From Microbacterium sp. NIBRBAC000506063 (lineage in GTDB: Bacteria; Actinomycetota; Actinomycetes; Actinomycetales; Microbacteriaceae), in NCBI RefSeq assembly GCF_017968845.1, contig NZ_CP072876.1, positions 1,674,001 to 1,738,000 on the forward strand: DNA of 64,000 bases, written 5' to 3'. The translations under genes were made by a program, and so were the position numbers. A model generated the notes under the pieces. The model was not told the DNA's origin, ran no database searches, and saw only the letters and a list, made by a program, of their open reading frames with translations. The stretch's first letter is position 1. Every line of letters begins with the position of its first letter. Positions 50,886 through 61,380 of the stretch are shown piece by piece.

Positions 50886-52333
50886 ATGACGATGACGGAC
50901 GCCGAAGCAGACGCCCTCACGATCGGCCGCCGCATCCGGCAGCTGCGCACGCAGCGCTCGATGACGCTCGAGGAGCTCGCCACGGCCGTCGATCGCGCGC
51001 CCAGCCAGCTCTCGATGATCGAGACCGGCAAGCGCGAGCCGAAACTCACCCTCCTGCAGGCGATCGCCCGTGCACTCGGAGTGACCGTCGATCGGCTTCT
51101 CGAGGGCGAGCCGCTCGATGAGCGCAGCTCGGTCGAGCTGTCGCTCGAGCGGGCCATGCGAGGGCAGACGTTCCAGGCGCTGGGCATCGAGCCGTTCCGG
51201 ATCGCCAAGAGCGTGCCGACCGAGGCGCTCAAGGTCATGCTCGCCCTGCACGAGGAGATCGGGCGCCTCCGCGACGAGCGCGCCGCGACCCCTGAGGAGG
51301 CGCGGCGCGCGAACGTCGAGCTGCGGCATCTCATGCGCAGCCAGGACAACTACTTCGCAGAGCTCGAGACGAAGGCCGCCGAGATCCTGGCGGCGGTCGG
51401 GCACCCGGGCGGTCCGCTCACGCAGCGCACGGCATCCGAGATCGCCGCCCACCTCGGATTCACCCTGCACTACGCACCCGACCTCCCCCAGTCCACGCGC
51501 AGTGTCGCCGACCTCAAACACGGCAAGCTCTACCTGTCGACCCACGCGCAGAAGGCGGATGCCCGCAACGCGGTGCTGCAGGCGCTGTCCAGCCGCATCC
51601 TCGGGCATCACGAACCCACCAGCTACGCGGAGTTCCTGCGCCAGCGCGTCGAGACGAACTACCTCACCGGCGCCCTGCTCGTCCCGGAGGCGCACGTCGT
51701 CGGCTTCCTCACAGACGCCAAGGAGCGTCGCGCGATCTCGATCGAGGATCTGCGCGATGCCTACTCGGTCTCTTACGAGTCGGCGGCGCACCGGTTCACG
51801 AACCTCGCGACCCGGCATCTGGACATCCCCGTGCACTTCCTCAAGGTGCACGAGTCGGGCACGATCACCAAGGCCTACGAGAACGACGACGTGAACTTCC
51901 CGACCGATCGCCTGGCGCGATCGAGGGGCAGATGTGCTGCCGCAAGTGGACGAGTCGCGTCGTCTTCGACGTCGACGACCGCTTCAACCCGTACTACCAG
52001 TACACCGACACCGGGAACGGCACCTACTGGTGCACCGCGCGGGTCGAATCCTCCAGTGAGGGCCTCCACTCGGTGAGCGTGGGCGTGCGTTTCGACGACA
52101 CGAAGTGGTTCGTCGGTCGCGACACTCCCAATCGGGGTGCGTCCACGCACTCGGTCGAGGTGTGCTGCCGGCGCGCGCCGGCGGAGCTCGAGGCGGCCTG
52201 GCGCGATCAGTCCTGGCCGAACGTGCGCACGCCTCGGACGCTTCTGGCGACCCTCCCCACGGGTGCGTTCCCCGGTGTGGACACGACGGATGTCTACGAG
52301 TTCCTGGAGGCGCACGCGCCGGCCGGCGGCTGA
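50886..52333 (+). CDS. ramB: RamB-type acetate metabolism regulator (one frameshift)
   Basis: 482 aa after restoring one G near 51916. N-terminal XRE HTH (RIRQLRTQRSMTLEELATAV and QLSMIETGKREPKLTLLQAI), a helical linker, an ImmA/IrrE-like central region (RQRVETNYLTGALLVPE...), and a C-terminal short-chain fatty acyl regulator domain with CCRKWTSRVVFDVDDRF and VCCRRAPAELEAAW. The organisation matches RamB, a regulator of aceA/aceB and acetate activation. It lies divergent from aceB, the classical arrangement. Confidence 0.9.
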
Positions 52334-52377
52334 GGATCATCGGTGTGCCCGGCACGTCGGCGTGAGAGACTCGCCCC

Positions 52378-53457
52378 GTGGACGATGTGTTCGGGATTCT
52401 GGCGGGGCCGCGGGGGCGGAGACTGTGCCTGGAGGTCGCCACCGAGATCGGCGACGACGTGTGCCGCGAGTCACTGTTCTGGCTGTCGCACAAGCACGCC
52501 GCCCATCCCGGAAAGATCATCGGCTTCGGCTGGAAGGCGACGTCCAAGGCCGTCGCCGAGAGGGCGGACGCCGTGCACCTCTCGGACCTCACCGACGCCA
52601 TCGCGGCAGCCGACCTCACCGCGATCGACGGCGCCCTGGTCGCACGGGCGTTCGCGCGCTCGGTCGGCGCGGCGATGTACTGGCAGGAGCCCGATGGGGA
52701 CGACACCGTCGCGGGTCTTCCTGAGGTGATCGAGGCGCTCCGGCCGGTTGCCGGGGCGATCGACGCCCTGCCCGAGACGGCGTGGTGGCGTGCCGGGGTG
52801 CGCTCGCCGCAGTGGGCCGTGGAGTGGGGTGCTCTCGAGAGCATCGGCCCGGTGGAAGTGGGCGGGGTCGAGGGGCTCGACCTCTGGCGCGCAGAGGTCG
52901 TCGCCGGTAACGAGCGTGCCGCGGCCGAGCGCCCGGACGACCCGACCTCGAACTGGAGCGGCTCGTGGTGGTCGAAGCCGGGGCACGTCGTCGTGACCTC
53001 AGGCGAGGACGCCGACGGGGTGCCGGCCTCCATCACGATGGTCGAAGACGGGTTCGGCTGGACCGCCGCCGCGGCGATTCGGATGGGCGGCGCGGGACGC
53101 GTCTTCGAGATCCACACCCCTGACGACTGGGCGGAGCTGTGCCGGGCCTACCCGCTGGATACGACCCACGAGCACCGGCACGACTGGTTCCGGGCGACCG
53201 GCCGCGACGGCGCATGGGTGGAGCCGGACTGGCGGGCGGTGGCATCCGATTGGGACGCCGTGCATCTCACCGCCTTCGCCTACCTGGCCGGCGCGACCCG
53301 GGCAATCCCCGTCGACGAGGTGCGCGCCTCGGTGATCGCCGGGTGGGGACCGGATGCGACCTACTGGCTCACCGGCCGAGTGCGCGAACTGGGCGAGATC
53401 GTCCGCTGGCGCCGCGACGAGCAGGACGAGGTCTGGGTGCGCGCGGCATCCGACTGA
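52378..53457 (+). CDS. Hypothetical protein, 359 aa
   Basis: GTG 52378. Soluble, Trp- and Asp-rich, opening DDVFGILAGPRGRRLCLEVA and containing SNWSGSWWSKPGHVVVTSGE, DDWAELCRAYPLDTTHEHRH and YWLTGRVRELGEIVRWRRDE. No recognised domain; the pattern looks like a conserved hypothetical of Microbacteriaceae. Its stop (TGA) abuts the stop of the next, convergent gene with no spacer (TGATCA). Confidence 0.6.
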   Translation: MDDVFGILAGPRGRRLCLEVATEIGDDVCRESLFWLSHKHAAHPGKIIGFGWKATSKAVAERADAVHLSDLTDAIAAADLTAIDGALVARAFARSVGAAMYWQEPDGDDTVAGLPEVIEALRPVAGAIDALPETAWWRAGVRSPQWAVEWGALESIGPVEVGGVEGLDLWRAEVVAGNERAAAERPDDPTSNWSGSWWSKPGHVVVTSGEDADGVPASITMVEDGFGWTAAAAIRMGGAGRVFEIHTPDDWAELCRAYPLDTTHEHRHDWFRATGRDGAWVEPDWRAVASDWDAVHLTAFAYLAGATRAIPVDEVRASVIAGWGPDATYWLTGRVRELGEIVRWRRDEQDEVWVRAASD

Positions 53458-54513
53458 TCACGCCGGCGTGGCCAGCAGCTCGGCGAGATGCCGGTCGATC
53501 TGAGGCATGTAGGTCGGAGCCACGGCGAACAGGCCGAGGTGCCCGAGCACGTCCTCGATCACGCGCAGCTCGCTTCCGGGAATCAGCGCCTGCTCCGCGG
53601 CGCAGTCGCGCACCGGGAAGAACATGTCTTCGTCGATGGGCATCACGAAGGTCTTGGCGGTGATGCGTCCGAGCGCGGCGGCGAGATCTCCGCCGGTGTG
53701 GCGGGCGACATCGCCGCGCTGCCACTTCCATGCCATGGTGAGCAGGTCGTTCGGATCCATGGCGGTGAAGTACGGCCGAAGGAATCCGTCGAGGAAGGCC
53801 TCCTTCGACTCGAACTCCAGCGCGCGCCAGACCTCCTGCTTCCAGAACTCGGTCGAGAACCCCAGAATGGCCCAGATGTTCGCGTGTCGGGTGAGCCCGT
53901 CGGCGACCTCGGTGTGCGAGGCGTACTCGCCCCCGTTCCATCCCGGATCCGACCAGATCTGCTCGTTGAGCGCTTCGGTGAACAGGAAGTCGTGCGGGGT
54001 GTTCTGCGCCGTGCCGGCGATGGGTGCCGCGCGCCGGACCTTCTCGGGGAACCTCACGGCCCATTCGTACGTCTGCTGTGCGCCCATGGATCCGCCGACC
54101 ACGAGAGCGAGACGATCGATGCCGAAGTGCTCGCGCAGCAGACGTTCCTGCGCGACGACATCGTCGCCGATGCGGACCTTCGGGAAGCGCGACATCGAGA
54201 TCGAGGCATCGTCGGTGTTGTGCGGTGACGTCGAGAGGCCGTTCCCGATCTGATTGACGCTCACGATGAAGTAGCGCGAAGGATCCAGCGCGTGATCCTC
54301 GCCGATATAGGCATCCGCCCAGATCTGGTGCGTCCCCGAGTACCAGGTCGGGATCAGGATCGCATTGTCCTTGTTCGCGTTGAGGGTCCCCCAGGTGCGC
54401 ACCGCGAGCTTCAGGTCGGGGATCGCACCGCCCTCTTCGAGGTCAAGTCTGCCGATCGAGATGAGCTCGAAGTCCTTGTGGACGTCGCCGCTGTAGTAAG
54501 GGTTGTCGATCAT
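53458..54513 (-). CDS. Alpha/beta-fold hydrolase of the homoserine O-acetyltransferase-like family
   Basis: 351 aa. The MetX-like features are GTLNANKDNAILIPTWYSGT, the oxyanion/GxSMG elbow VVGGSMGAQQTYEWAVRFPE, then Asp in VMPIDEDMFFPV and His in EDVLGHLGLFA as the rest of the triad. The family includes true acyltransferases and plain hydrolases. The lack of other methionine genes nearby makes a hydrolase role as likely as MetX. ATG complement at 54511-54513. Confidence 0.8.
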   Translation of the reverse strand: MIDNPYYSGDVHKDFELISIGRLDLEEGGAIPDLKLAVRTWGTLNANKDNAILIPTWYSGTHQIWADAYIGEDHALDPSRYFIVSVNQIGNGLSTSPHNTDDASISMSRFPKVRIGDDVVAQERLLREHFGIDRLALVVGGSMGAQQTYEWAVRFPEKVRRAAPIAGTAQNTPHDFLFTEALNEQIWSDPGWNGGEYASHTEVADGLTRHANIWAILGFSTEFWKQEVWRALEFESKEAFLDGFLRPYFTAMDPNDLLTMAWKWQRGDVARHTGGDLAAALGRITAKTFVMPIDEDMFFPVRDCAAEQALIPGSELRVIEDVLGHLGLFAVAPTYMPQIDRHLAELLATPA

Positions 54514-54643
54514 CGTTCCACTCCATCGTGGTCGGGGCTCTGTCAGACTCATCGTCGCCGCCGCGGCCGGCGAGCGTAACCGACAGTGCGGCGCGGTTCG
54601 GGCGCACTCGACCGCCAATCGGCGGCTCGCAGTGCGGGCGTTC

Positions 54644-55675
54644 TCAGGAGCCGGATACCGGTGCCGGCAGCTCGAGCACATGCGAGCTGCGCACCCGCCA
54701 CCGGAGGTAGGCGACGGCCATGCGGGTGCGTCCCCAGCCGTCCAACGGGTCGAATCCGAATGCGGATGCGATGACGTCGATGCGCGTGGTCATCGTGCTG
54801 TGATGAACGCCGGCAGTACGGGCGGCTTCCCGCACGGAGGTCGAGTGCACGAGCGCATCGAGGGTGGGCGGTGCCCAGGTGTGCGCGTCGGCGAGGCCGG
54901 CGACGGCTGACTCGTCGGCATCCATCCGGGGCCGGACAGGCTGGTCGGCAAGGGTGGCGGCCAGGACCCCGAGATCATCGGCGCGGAAGACGCCGTCTTC
55001 GGCCGTGTCGGAAAGACGCAGCGCGAGCACCGCGGTGCGGAAGGACGTGGCGAGGTCATCGCGTTCGACGGCGATCCCGATACCGAGAGGCGCCGCGGAG
55101 ATCGCCGAATCGGCCGGGATGACCGCGGTGTGCACGGGACCGAAGTCGGTGCGGACGACATCCTCGGGACCGGCGGGGTGGGTGCGCCAGACGGCGAACA
55201 GCGGCGCGGCGATCGCTCGGAAGGAGGTGTCGGCGGGGAGGCCACGCCTGGTCGCGGCGTCCCTGCGCAGGGCGAGATCGGCGCTGTCGTCGAAGAGCAC
55301 GGCGAGGTCCCGAGGGCCGGGAGCCCGGCCGTGATCATCACGGAGATGAATGGCCAGAGCGAGCCGTTCCAGGATGATGGCATCGTTCACGCCGGCTTCG
55401 GACCCCTCGATCCAGACGATGAGGCCATCGGATTCGAGCGCCGACTCCGGCGGTGGCGCGGACGGCAGTCTGCGGCCCGAGGGGTCGACTCTCACGGGCG
55501 GCGCCTGGTTCGAGCGCTGGGCCCCGACCGGCCGCCCGGCGAGAGCCGCCGCGGCACTGAGCAGGCCTTCCGTGCCGACGTGCCCGGCCATCAGCTCATC
55601 GAAGCACGCGATCACGCGCAGTCCTTGACTGGCCGCGGGGTCAAGCGCGCGCAGGCGTCCCAGCAGTTCCTGCAT
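54644..55675 (-). CDS. PucR-type helix-turn-helix regulator
   Basis: 343 aa. The C-terminal region HSTSVREAARTAGVHHSTMTTRIDVIASAF is a PucR C-terminal type HTH (HTH_30), preceded by a GGDEF-like CdaR middle domain (VIPADSAISAAPLGIGIAVE...). It lies 36 bases downstream of the esterase gene and in the same direction, so it may regulate it. Confidence 0.75.
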   Translation of the reverse strand: MQELLGRLRALDPAASQGLRVIACFDELMAGHVGTEGLLSAAAALAGRPVGAQRSNQAPPVRVDPSGRRLPSAPPPESALESDGLIVWIEGSEAGVNDAIILERLALAIHLRDDHGRAPGPRDLAVLFDDSADLALRRDAATRRGLPADTSFRAIAAPLFAVWRTHPAGPEDVVRTDFGPVHTAVIPADSAISAAPLGIGIAVERDDLATSFRTAVLALRLSDTAEDGVFRADDLGVLAATLADQPVRPRMDADESAVAGLADAHTWAPPTLDALVHSTSVREAARTAGVHHSTMTTRIDVIASAFGFDPLDGWGRTRMAVAYLRWRVRSSHVLELPAPVSGS

Positions 55676-55711
55676 GCTCTTCCTCCTTGGACAAGTGTCG
55701 CGCGAGTTCGA

Positions 55712-56674
55712 TCAGTCCGCCAGGGTGCGCCTGAGCCAGTCGCTGCGTGCGCGGATCATCGCGCGCGAGATCGACGTGTGGGAGGCGAAGATGTCGCAGG
55801 CGTGGAAGGCGCCCGGCCAGACGTGCAGTTCGACGTCCACGCCGGCTTCCCACAGTCGTCGGGCGTAGTCCACCGCCTCGTCACGGAAGATCTCCGCGGC
55901 TCCGACGTCGATGAACGTCGAGGGGAGGCCGCTGAGGTCGCCGGCGCGCGCGGGCGCCGCGTACGTAGGAACCCCGGGTCCGCCCACCGCGTCGCCCAGG
56001 AGCGCGCGCCAGCCCGTCTCGTTGCTGATGCGATCCCAGACGCCGACGCCGTCGAAGGCGTGCGTCGACGGGGTGAGGCCGCGATCATCGAGCATCGGAT
56101 AATCCAGCAGCTGTCCGCGAAGCACCGGTCCGTTGCGGTCGCGTGCGGCCAGCGCGACCCCGGCGGCCAGCCCTCCTCCGGCGCTGGCGCCGGCGACGAG
56201 GATGCGGTCGCTGCGTACGGCCAGCGAAGAGGCCTGTGACGCGAACCACTCCAGTGCGGCGTAGCAGTCCTCGAAGGGAATCGGGTGCGGATGCTCCGGG
56301 GCCAGGCGATAGTCGACGGTGAGGAGGACGGCACCGAGTTCCACCACCCAGCCCAGCGCGTGATCTGCTCCGCTGAAGCGATCTCCGAACATCAGTCCGC
56401 CGGAGTGCAGGAGGACGATGCCGGCGCCGGATCGCCCTTCGCGAGGCGTCACGATCGATGCCTCCAACGTCGTGCCCCATCCAGGCAGCTCGATGTCGAC
56501 GACGTCGATCGGGCGCCCGGCGATCAGTTCCTCTCGCGGCGGAGAGGCGTAGGACCGGCGCATGTGCTCGATGAGGTCGGGCGTCACGGTCGGCGGGAAG
56601 ACGCCGCCGAGGACCGCGAGCGCGGCCCGCAGCTCCGGGTCGAAGGCATTGCGGCGGGAGCCCTCGGCGTTCAT
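55712..56674 (-). CDS. HSL-type alpha/beta hydrolase (carboxylesterase)
   Basis: 320 aa. The hormone-sensitive-lipase family pattern is present as LLHSGGLMFGDR (HGGG-like, with HSGG), VDYRLAPEHPHPIPFEDCYA, nucleophile GASAGGG, Asp in AAEIFRDEAVDYA and His in WPGAFHACD. It hydrolyses short-chain esters or similar. It lies between two PucR-type regulators. Confidence 0.88.
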   Translation of the reverse strand: MNAEGSRRNAFDPELRAALAVLGGVFPPTVTPDLIEHMRRSYASPPREELIAGRPIDVVDIELPGWGTTLEASIVTPREGRSGAGIVLLHSGGLMFGDRFSGADHALGWVVELGAVLLTVDYRLAPEHPHPIPFEDCYAALEWFASQASSLAVRSDRILVAGASAGGGLAAGVALAARDRNGPVLRGQLLDYPMLDDRGLTPSTHAFDGVGVWDRISNETGWRALLGDAVGGPGVPTYAAPARAGDLSGLPSTFIDVGAAEIFRDEAVDYARRLWEAGVDVELHVWPGAFHACDIFASHTSISRAMIRARSDWLRRTLAD

Positions 56675-56693
56675 TCCGGCATTTTGGCACACC

Positions 56694-58219
56694 TCAGCGC
56701 GGAGGCGCCGTCTGCAGCGCCGCCCACAGCTCCGCGCGACCCGGGAAACCGCCCAGATCCAGCTCCAGGAGCCTGCTCGCCTGGGTGACGCGGGTGCGCA
56801 GAGTATGCCGGTGGATGCCGAGCTCTGCCGCAGCCGGTTCCAGCCGGGCATCGTGCGTGAGCCATACCCGCAGGCTGCGCTCCAGGTCGCCGCCTGCGGC
56901 GTCGTGATCGCGCAGCGGGGCGAGGCGGGCGGATGCCGCGAGCTGGGCGTCTTCGGTGGCGAGGGCCCGCAGCAGGCTCGCCGCCTCCGTGTCCGCGAAG
57001 CGGGTCGCGCCGGTCCCGCCGCGCCGCAGCGCGGCGAGTGCCTCGGCGTGCGCGCGGGAGAACTCGTCGTAGCGAGCGGGGGAGGAGACGCCGATCCGGA
57101 TGCCGAAGCGGGCCGCCGCCTCATCGACCAGCTCTTCGCGCTCGGCCGTGACGCACATCGTGTAGCCGGCATCCGATTCCGCGGTGAACGCCTCACGCGG
57201 CTCGGAGACGCGCTCCCACCACTGGCTGAGCGAGTCGGCGGGGGCGTCGGGGTCGGCGACGGCGACGACGAAGGGCGCGGGCGGGACGCTGCCGAGAACG
57301 CGGCGGGCCAGGCCCGGATCGTCCAGCTGAAGCGAGGAGAGCACCTGCGCGTGGAGCCGGCGCCGCTGTCGCAGCAGGTCCTCGCCCTGATCGAGGGCGA
57401 GCCCCGCCATGGCGATGACCGAGGTGACGACGGCGCGCGCCTCTGGGTCCAGCGCCCCGGCGGCGATCGCGATCACGCCGCGCAGATGTCGGTCGCGCCC
57501 GAGCGAGAAGAGCGTGAACGCCTGATCGCCGAGCGTGAGCGACTGGCCGGCCTGCTGCCCCGGGCGAGGATCTCCGTCGCCCGCGCGACCAGCTCCGCCT
57601 CCGTCTCAGGAGGCAGCGCTCTTCGGGGATGCTCCGAGGCGAGCACGCCCGCAGCGTCGACCATGCCGATCCAGGCGTCCAGTCGGCGGGCGAGCTCGGC
57701 GAGAGTGGACTCGAGTCCATGAGGGCGGAGAGCGGCGAGGGCCAGGGCGCGCTGGGTCTCCAGAGCCCAGTTGCGGCGCCCGAAGGCGTGTGCGGCGATC
57801 GACTCCGCGTGCGCGCGGGCGACGGCGATGAAGGGTGTGCGGTAGGGAACCTCGAAGAGGGGGATGCCGGCATCGGTGCAGGCCTCGACGAGCGGTGCGG
57901 GCACATCGGGCAGCGCGACCTCCCGGCCGAAGCCGAGACCCACGACACCGCGCGCGGCGAGCCGGTGCACGTAGTCGGAAGGGCTCACGGCCGACTGGCC
58001 GACGAGCTGGGTGCCGGTCGTGAGCAGGGCCAGATCGTCGGCGAGGAAGGGGGTGGGGTCGGCGAGGTCGCTCGAGTGCACCCAGCGCAGCGCGCGATCG
58101 AGCGCGCCCTCGGGGAGCGTCTCGGCGGGGGTGACCAGGGTCAGCTGCAGATCGGTCTGACGCAGCAGTGCGCGCAGGGTGGGCTGCTCGGGCAGCGGCG
58201 GAGCGGAGCGGGCGACCAT
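56694..58219 (-). CDS. PucR family regulator divergent from the GABA cluster (one frameshift)
   Basis: 508 aa after restoring one base near 57555. N-terminal PucR domain (TLRALLRQTDLQLTLVTPAE, GVVGLGFGREVALPDVPAPL, YRTPFIAVARAHAESIA), then a GGDEF-like stretch and the HTH WLTHDARLEPAAAELGIHRH TLRTRVTQ. PucR proteins often activate purine or amino-acid catabolic genes. Divergent placement 211 bases from gabT makes it the likely GABA-responsive regulator (inference). Confidence 0.85.
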
Positions 58220-58242
58220 CGGCAGTTCCTTCCTCGGGAGAC

Positions 58243-58341
58243 CCGCTGCGTTTCGTCTCGGTCGCGCTACGCGCGTCCTCGCTCAATGACCGGAGGCCGC
58301 CCCCGGTCGTTGAGCGAGCGCAGCGAGACGAAACGCAGCAA
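58243..58341. repeat. Large palindrome made of two inverted GTTGAGCGAG-family repeats (copies 8 and 9)
   Basis: GCTGCGTTTCGTCTCG near 58244 and CGAGACGAAACGCAGC near 58324 are perfect 16-base inverted arms. Copy 8 spans 58250-58293 (reverse) and copy 9 spans 58305-58334 (forward). The pair could extrude a cruciform or form a hairpin in the leader of the pucR-type gene. Confidence 0.75.
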
Positions 58342-58342
58342 G

Positions 58343-58430
58343 GTTGTGTTATACGAACTGGTGAACCAACTCCTTATATTGTACGCAGTGGCGAATGCTT
58401 CCCGCATCCGATCTTCCTACAGTCGACACC
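58343..58430. promoter_or_regulatory. pucR-gabT intergenic control region
   Basis: An unusually AT-rich patch for this genome: GTTGTGTTATACGAACTGG, TGAACCAACTCC, TTATATTGTACGC. TATATT at 58375-58380 is a good -10 for gabT, 50 bases before its ATG. TGGT-GA-ACCA (about 58359-58368) is a small palindrome where a regulator could bind. Confidence 0.45.
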
Positions 58431-59788
58431 ATGACCACCCTCGCAGACACCGCCACCACGCCCCTCGGCGGCCCGCAGCTCCCGCAGGAGCGCCGCCTCG
58501 TCACCGCGCTGCCGGGCCCGCGCTCGGCCGAGCTCCTCGCCCGGAAGTCGGATGCCGTCGCCGCCGGTGTCGGCCACACCGTGCCCGTCGCGGCGGTCGC
58601 CGCCGGAGGCGGAGTCGTCGTCGACGCCGACGGCAACTCGCTCATCGACCTCGGCAGCGGCATCGCCGTGACGACGGTCGGCAACGCCCACCCGAAGGTC
58701 GCCGCCGCCGTGGCTGCCCAGGCCGCGCAGTTCACGCACACCTGCTTCATGATCTCGCCCTACGAGTCGTACGTCGCCGTCGCCGAGGCGCTCAACCGCC
58801 TCACCCCCGGTGACTTCGCCAAGAAGAGCGCCCTGTTCAACTCCGGTGCCGAGGCCGTCGAGAACGCCGTGAAGATCGCCCGCAAGCACACCGGTCGCCA
58901 GGCGGTCGTCGCCTTCGACCACGGCTACCACGGCCGCACCAACCTCACGATGGCGCTCACCGCGAAGAACCAGCCCTACAAGAACGGCTTCGGTCCCTTC
59001 GCCCCGAGGTGTACCGGGCGCCGCTGTCGTACCCCTTCCGCGATGGGTTGAGCGGGCCCGAGGCCGCCGCGCGCACGATCCACCAGCTCGAGAAGCAGGT
59101 CGGTGCCGAGAACCTCGCCGCCATCGTCATCGAGCCGATCCAGGGCGAGGGCGGGTTCATCGTCCCCGCCGACGGCTTTCTCCCCGCGCTCCAGGAGTGG
59201 ACGCGCGCCAACGGCATCGTCTTCATCGCCGACGAGGTGCAGACCGGCTTCGCCCGCACGGGCGAGATGTTCGCCAGCACGCACTTCGGCATCGAGCCCG
59301 ACCTCATCACGACAGCGAAGGGCATCGCCGCAGGGCTCCCGCTGGCGGCCGTCACCGGGCGCGCCGAGATCATGGACGCCTCGCACGCCGGCGGCCTCGG
59401 CGGCACCTACGGCGGCAACCCGATCGCCTGCGCGGCCGCCCTCGCCGCGATCGACGTCTTCGAGAACGACGGAATGATCGAGCGGGCACGCCAGATCGAG
59501 AAGGCCCTCAAAGGCCGGCTGCAGGAGCTCGCGGCATCCGACGCCCGCATCGGAGACGTGCGCGGACACGGTGCGATGATCGCCGCCGAGTTCGTCGACG
59601 CCGAGACCGGGGCACCGGATGCCGCACTCACCGCCGCCGTCGCAAAGGCCGCGATCGCCGAAGGCGTGATCGTCCTGACCTGCGGGACGGACGGCAACGT
59701 CATCCGGTTCCTGCCGCCGCTGTCGATCGGCGACGAGCTGCTGAACGAAGGCCTCGACATCATCGCCGCGGCGCTCGCCGCCGCCTGA
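58431..59788 (+). CDS. gabT: 4-aminobutyrate aminotransferase (one frameshift)
   Basis: 452 aa after restoring one base near 59006. Class III aminotransferase: FNSGAEAVENAVKIARKHTG, FDHGYHGRTNLTMALTAKNQ, IVFIADEVQTGFARTGEMFA and the PLP lysine in TTAKGIAAGLP. It converts GABA + 2-oxoglutarate to succinate semialdehyde + glutamate. First gene of the gab cluster. Confidence 0.92.
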
Positions 59789-59868
59789 CACTTCCGGCCG
59801 CGGTCCCGGCATCGGGGGATCACGGATCGCGGCCGGATCAGACACCGTTCGAAGGAAGAAGAGACACC

Positions 59869-61344
59869 ATGACCACGCAGATCGCACCGAACGAAGCGGA
59901 CCTCCTGGAGCGCGTGCCCGCGCAGCTCTACATCGCCGGCGAGTGGACGGACGCCGAGGGCGGACGCACCTTCGAGGTGCGCGATCCCGCGACGAACGCC
60001 GTCATCCGCACGATCGCGGACGCCTCGCCGGCCGACGGCATCCGGGCGCTCGATGCGGCCGTGGCCGCGCAGGACGCCTGGGCGGCCACCCCGCCGCGCA
60101 CCCGCAGCGACATCCTGCGCCGTGCCTTCGACCTCGTGCAGGAGCACAAGGAGGATCTCGCCCTCCTCATGACGATCGAGATGGGAAAGCCGCTCGCCGA
60201 GGCGCGTGGCGAAGTGGCCTACGGGGGCGAGTTCCTCCGCTGGTTCAGCGAGGAGGCCGTGCGCATCAGCGGTCGCTACGGCCTCAACCCCGAGGGCACC
60301 GGCCGCATGGTCGTCTCGCAGCGCCCCGTCGGCCCCTCGTTCTTCATCACGCCGTGGAACTTCCCCTTCGCGATGGCCACCCGCAAGATCGCCCCGGCGC
60401 TCGCCGCGGGCTGCACCGTCGTCATCAAGCCGCCGGCGCTGACGCCCCTCACGACGATCTTCTTCACGACCCTCCTGGAGAAGGCGGGCCTGCCCGCCGG
60501 CGTCGTCAACGTCGTGGCGACCTCCTCCTCGTCGAAGCTGTCGGCGCCGATCATCGCGGATCCGCGGCTGCGCAAGCTCTCCTTCACCGGATCGACCGAG
60601 GTCGGCCGCAAGCTCATCGAGCAGGCCGCCGAGGGCGTGCTGCGGGTCTCCATGGAGCTCGGCGGCAACGCGCCGTTCGTCGTCTTCGACGACGCCGACC
60701 TCGACAAGGCGGTCGACGGCGCGATGCTGGCGAAGTTCCGCAACATCGGCCAGGCCTGCACCGCGGCGAACCGCTTCATCGTGCACGCGGATGTCGCAGA
60801 CGACTTCGCCCGCCGGGTCACCGAGCGGGTGCAGGCGATGAGGATCGGTCGCGGCACCGAGGACGGCGTCGCGATCGGACCCCTCATCGACGAGGACGCC
60901 GTGGCCAAGGCCGCAGAGCTCGTCGGCGATGCGGTGGAGCGCGGCGCCGCGGTGCTCACCGGCGGCAACGCGCTCGAGGGCGAGGGCTCATTCTTCGAGC
61001 CGACCGTCGTCTCCGGCGTCGCCGCGGGCAGTGCGATCCTCCGGGAGGAGATCTTCGGCCCGGTCCTGGCCATCGCCACCTTCCAGGACGAGGAGGAGGC
61101 CGTGCGGCTCGCCAACGACACCGAGTACGGTCTCGTCTCCTACGTCTTCACCGAGGATCTCGCCCGCGGGCACCGGATGATCGATGCGCTCGAGACGGGC
61201 ATGATGGGTCTCAACGTCGGCGTCGTGTCCAACGCGGCCGCACCCTTCGGCGGGCTCAAGCAGTCGGGCATCGGCCGCGAGGGCGGATTCGAGGGGATCC
61301 ACGAGTTCCTCTCCACCAAGTACACACTGATCCCCACCGACTGA
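59869..61344 (+). CDS. gabD: NAD(P)-dependent succinate-semialdehyde dehydrogenase
   Basis: 491 aa, intact. ALDH motifs: FFITPWNFPFAMATRKIAPA, SFTGSTEVGR, catalytic Glu in SMELGGNAPFVVF, catalytic Cys in NIGQACTAANRF, and EEIFGPVLAIATF. It oxidises succinate semialdehyde to succinate. AAGGAAG precedes ATG 59869, 80 bases after gabT. Confidence 0.92.
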   Translation: MTTQIAPNEADLLERVPAQLYIAGEWTDAEGGRTFEVRDPATNAVIRTIADASPADGIRALDAAVAAQDAWAATPPRTRSDILRRAFDLVQEHKEDLALLMTIEMGKPLAEARGEVAYGGEFLRWFSEEAVRISGRYGLNPEGTGRMVVSQRPVGPSFFITPWNFPFAMATRKIAPALAAGCTVVIKPPALTPLTTIFFTTLLEKAGLPAGVVNVVATSSSSKLSAPIIADPRLRKLSFTGSTEVGRKLIEQAAEGVLRVSMELGGNAPFVVFDDADLDKAVDGAMLAKFRNIGQACTAANRFIVHADVADDFARRVTERVQAMRIGRGTEDGVAIGPLIDEDAVAKAAELVGDAVERGAAVLTGGNALEGEGSFFEPTVVSGVAAGSAILREEIFGPVLAIATFQDEEEAVRLANDTEYGLVSYVFTEDLARGHRMIDALETGMMGLNVGVVSNAAAPFGGLKQSGIGREGGFEGIHEFLSTKYTLIPTD

Positions 61345-61380
61345 CCCCGCGTCAGACATCCCATCGCGAAGGAGCGAGAC

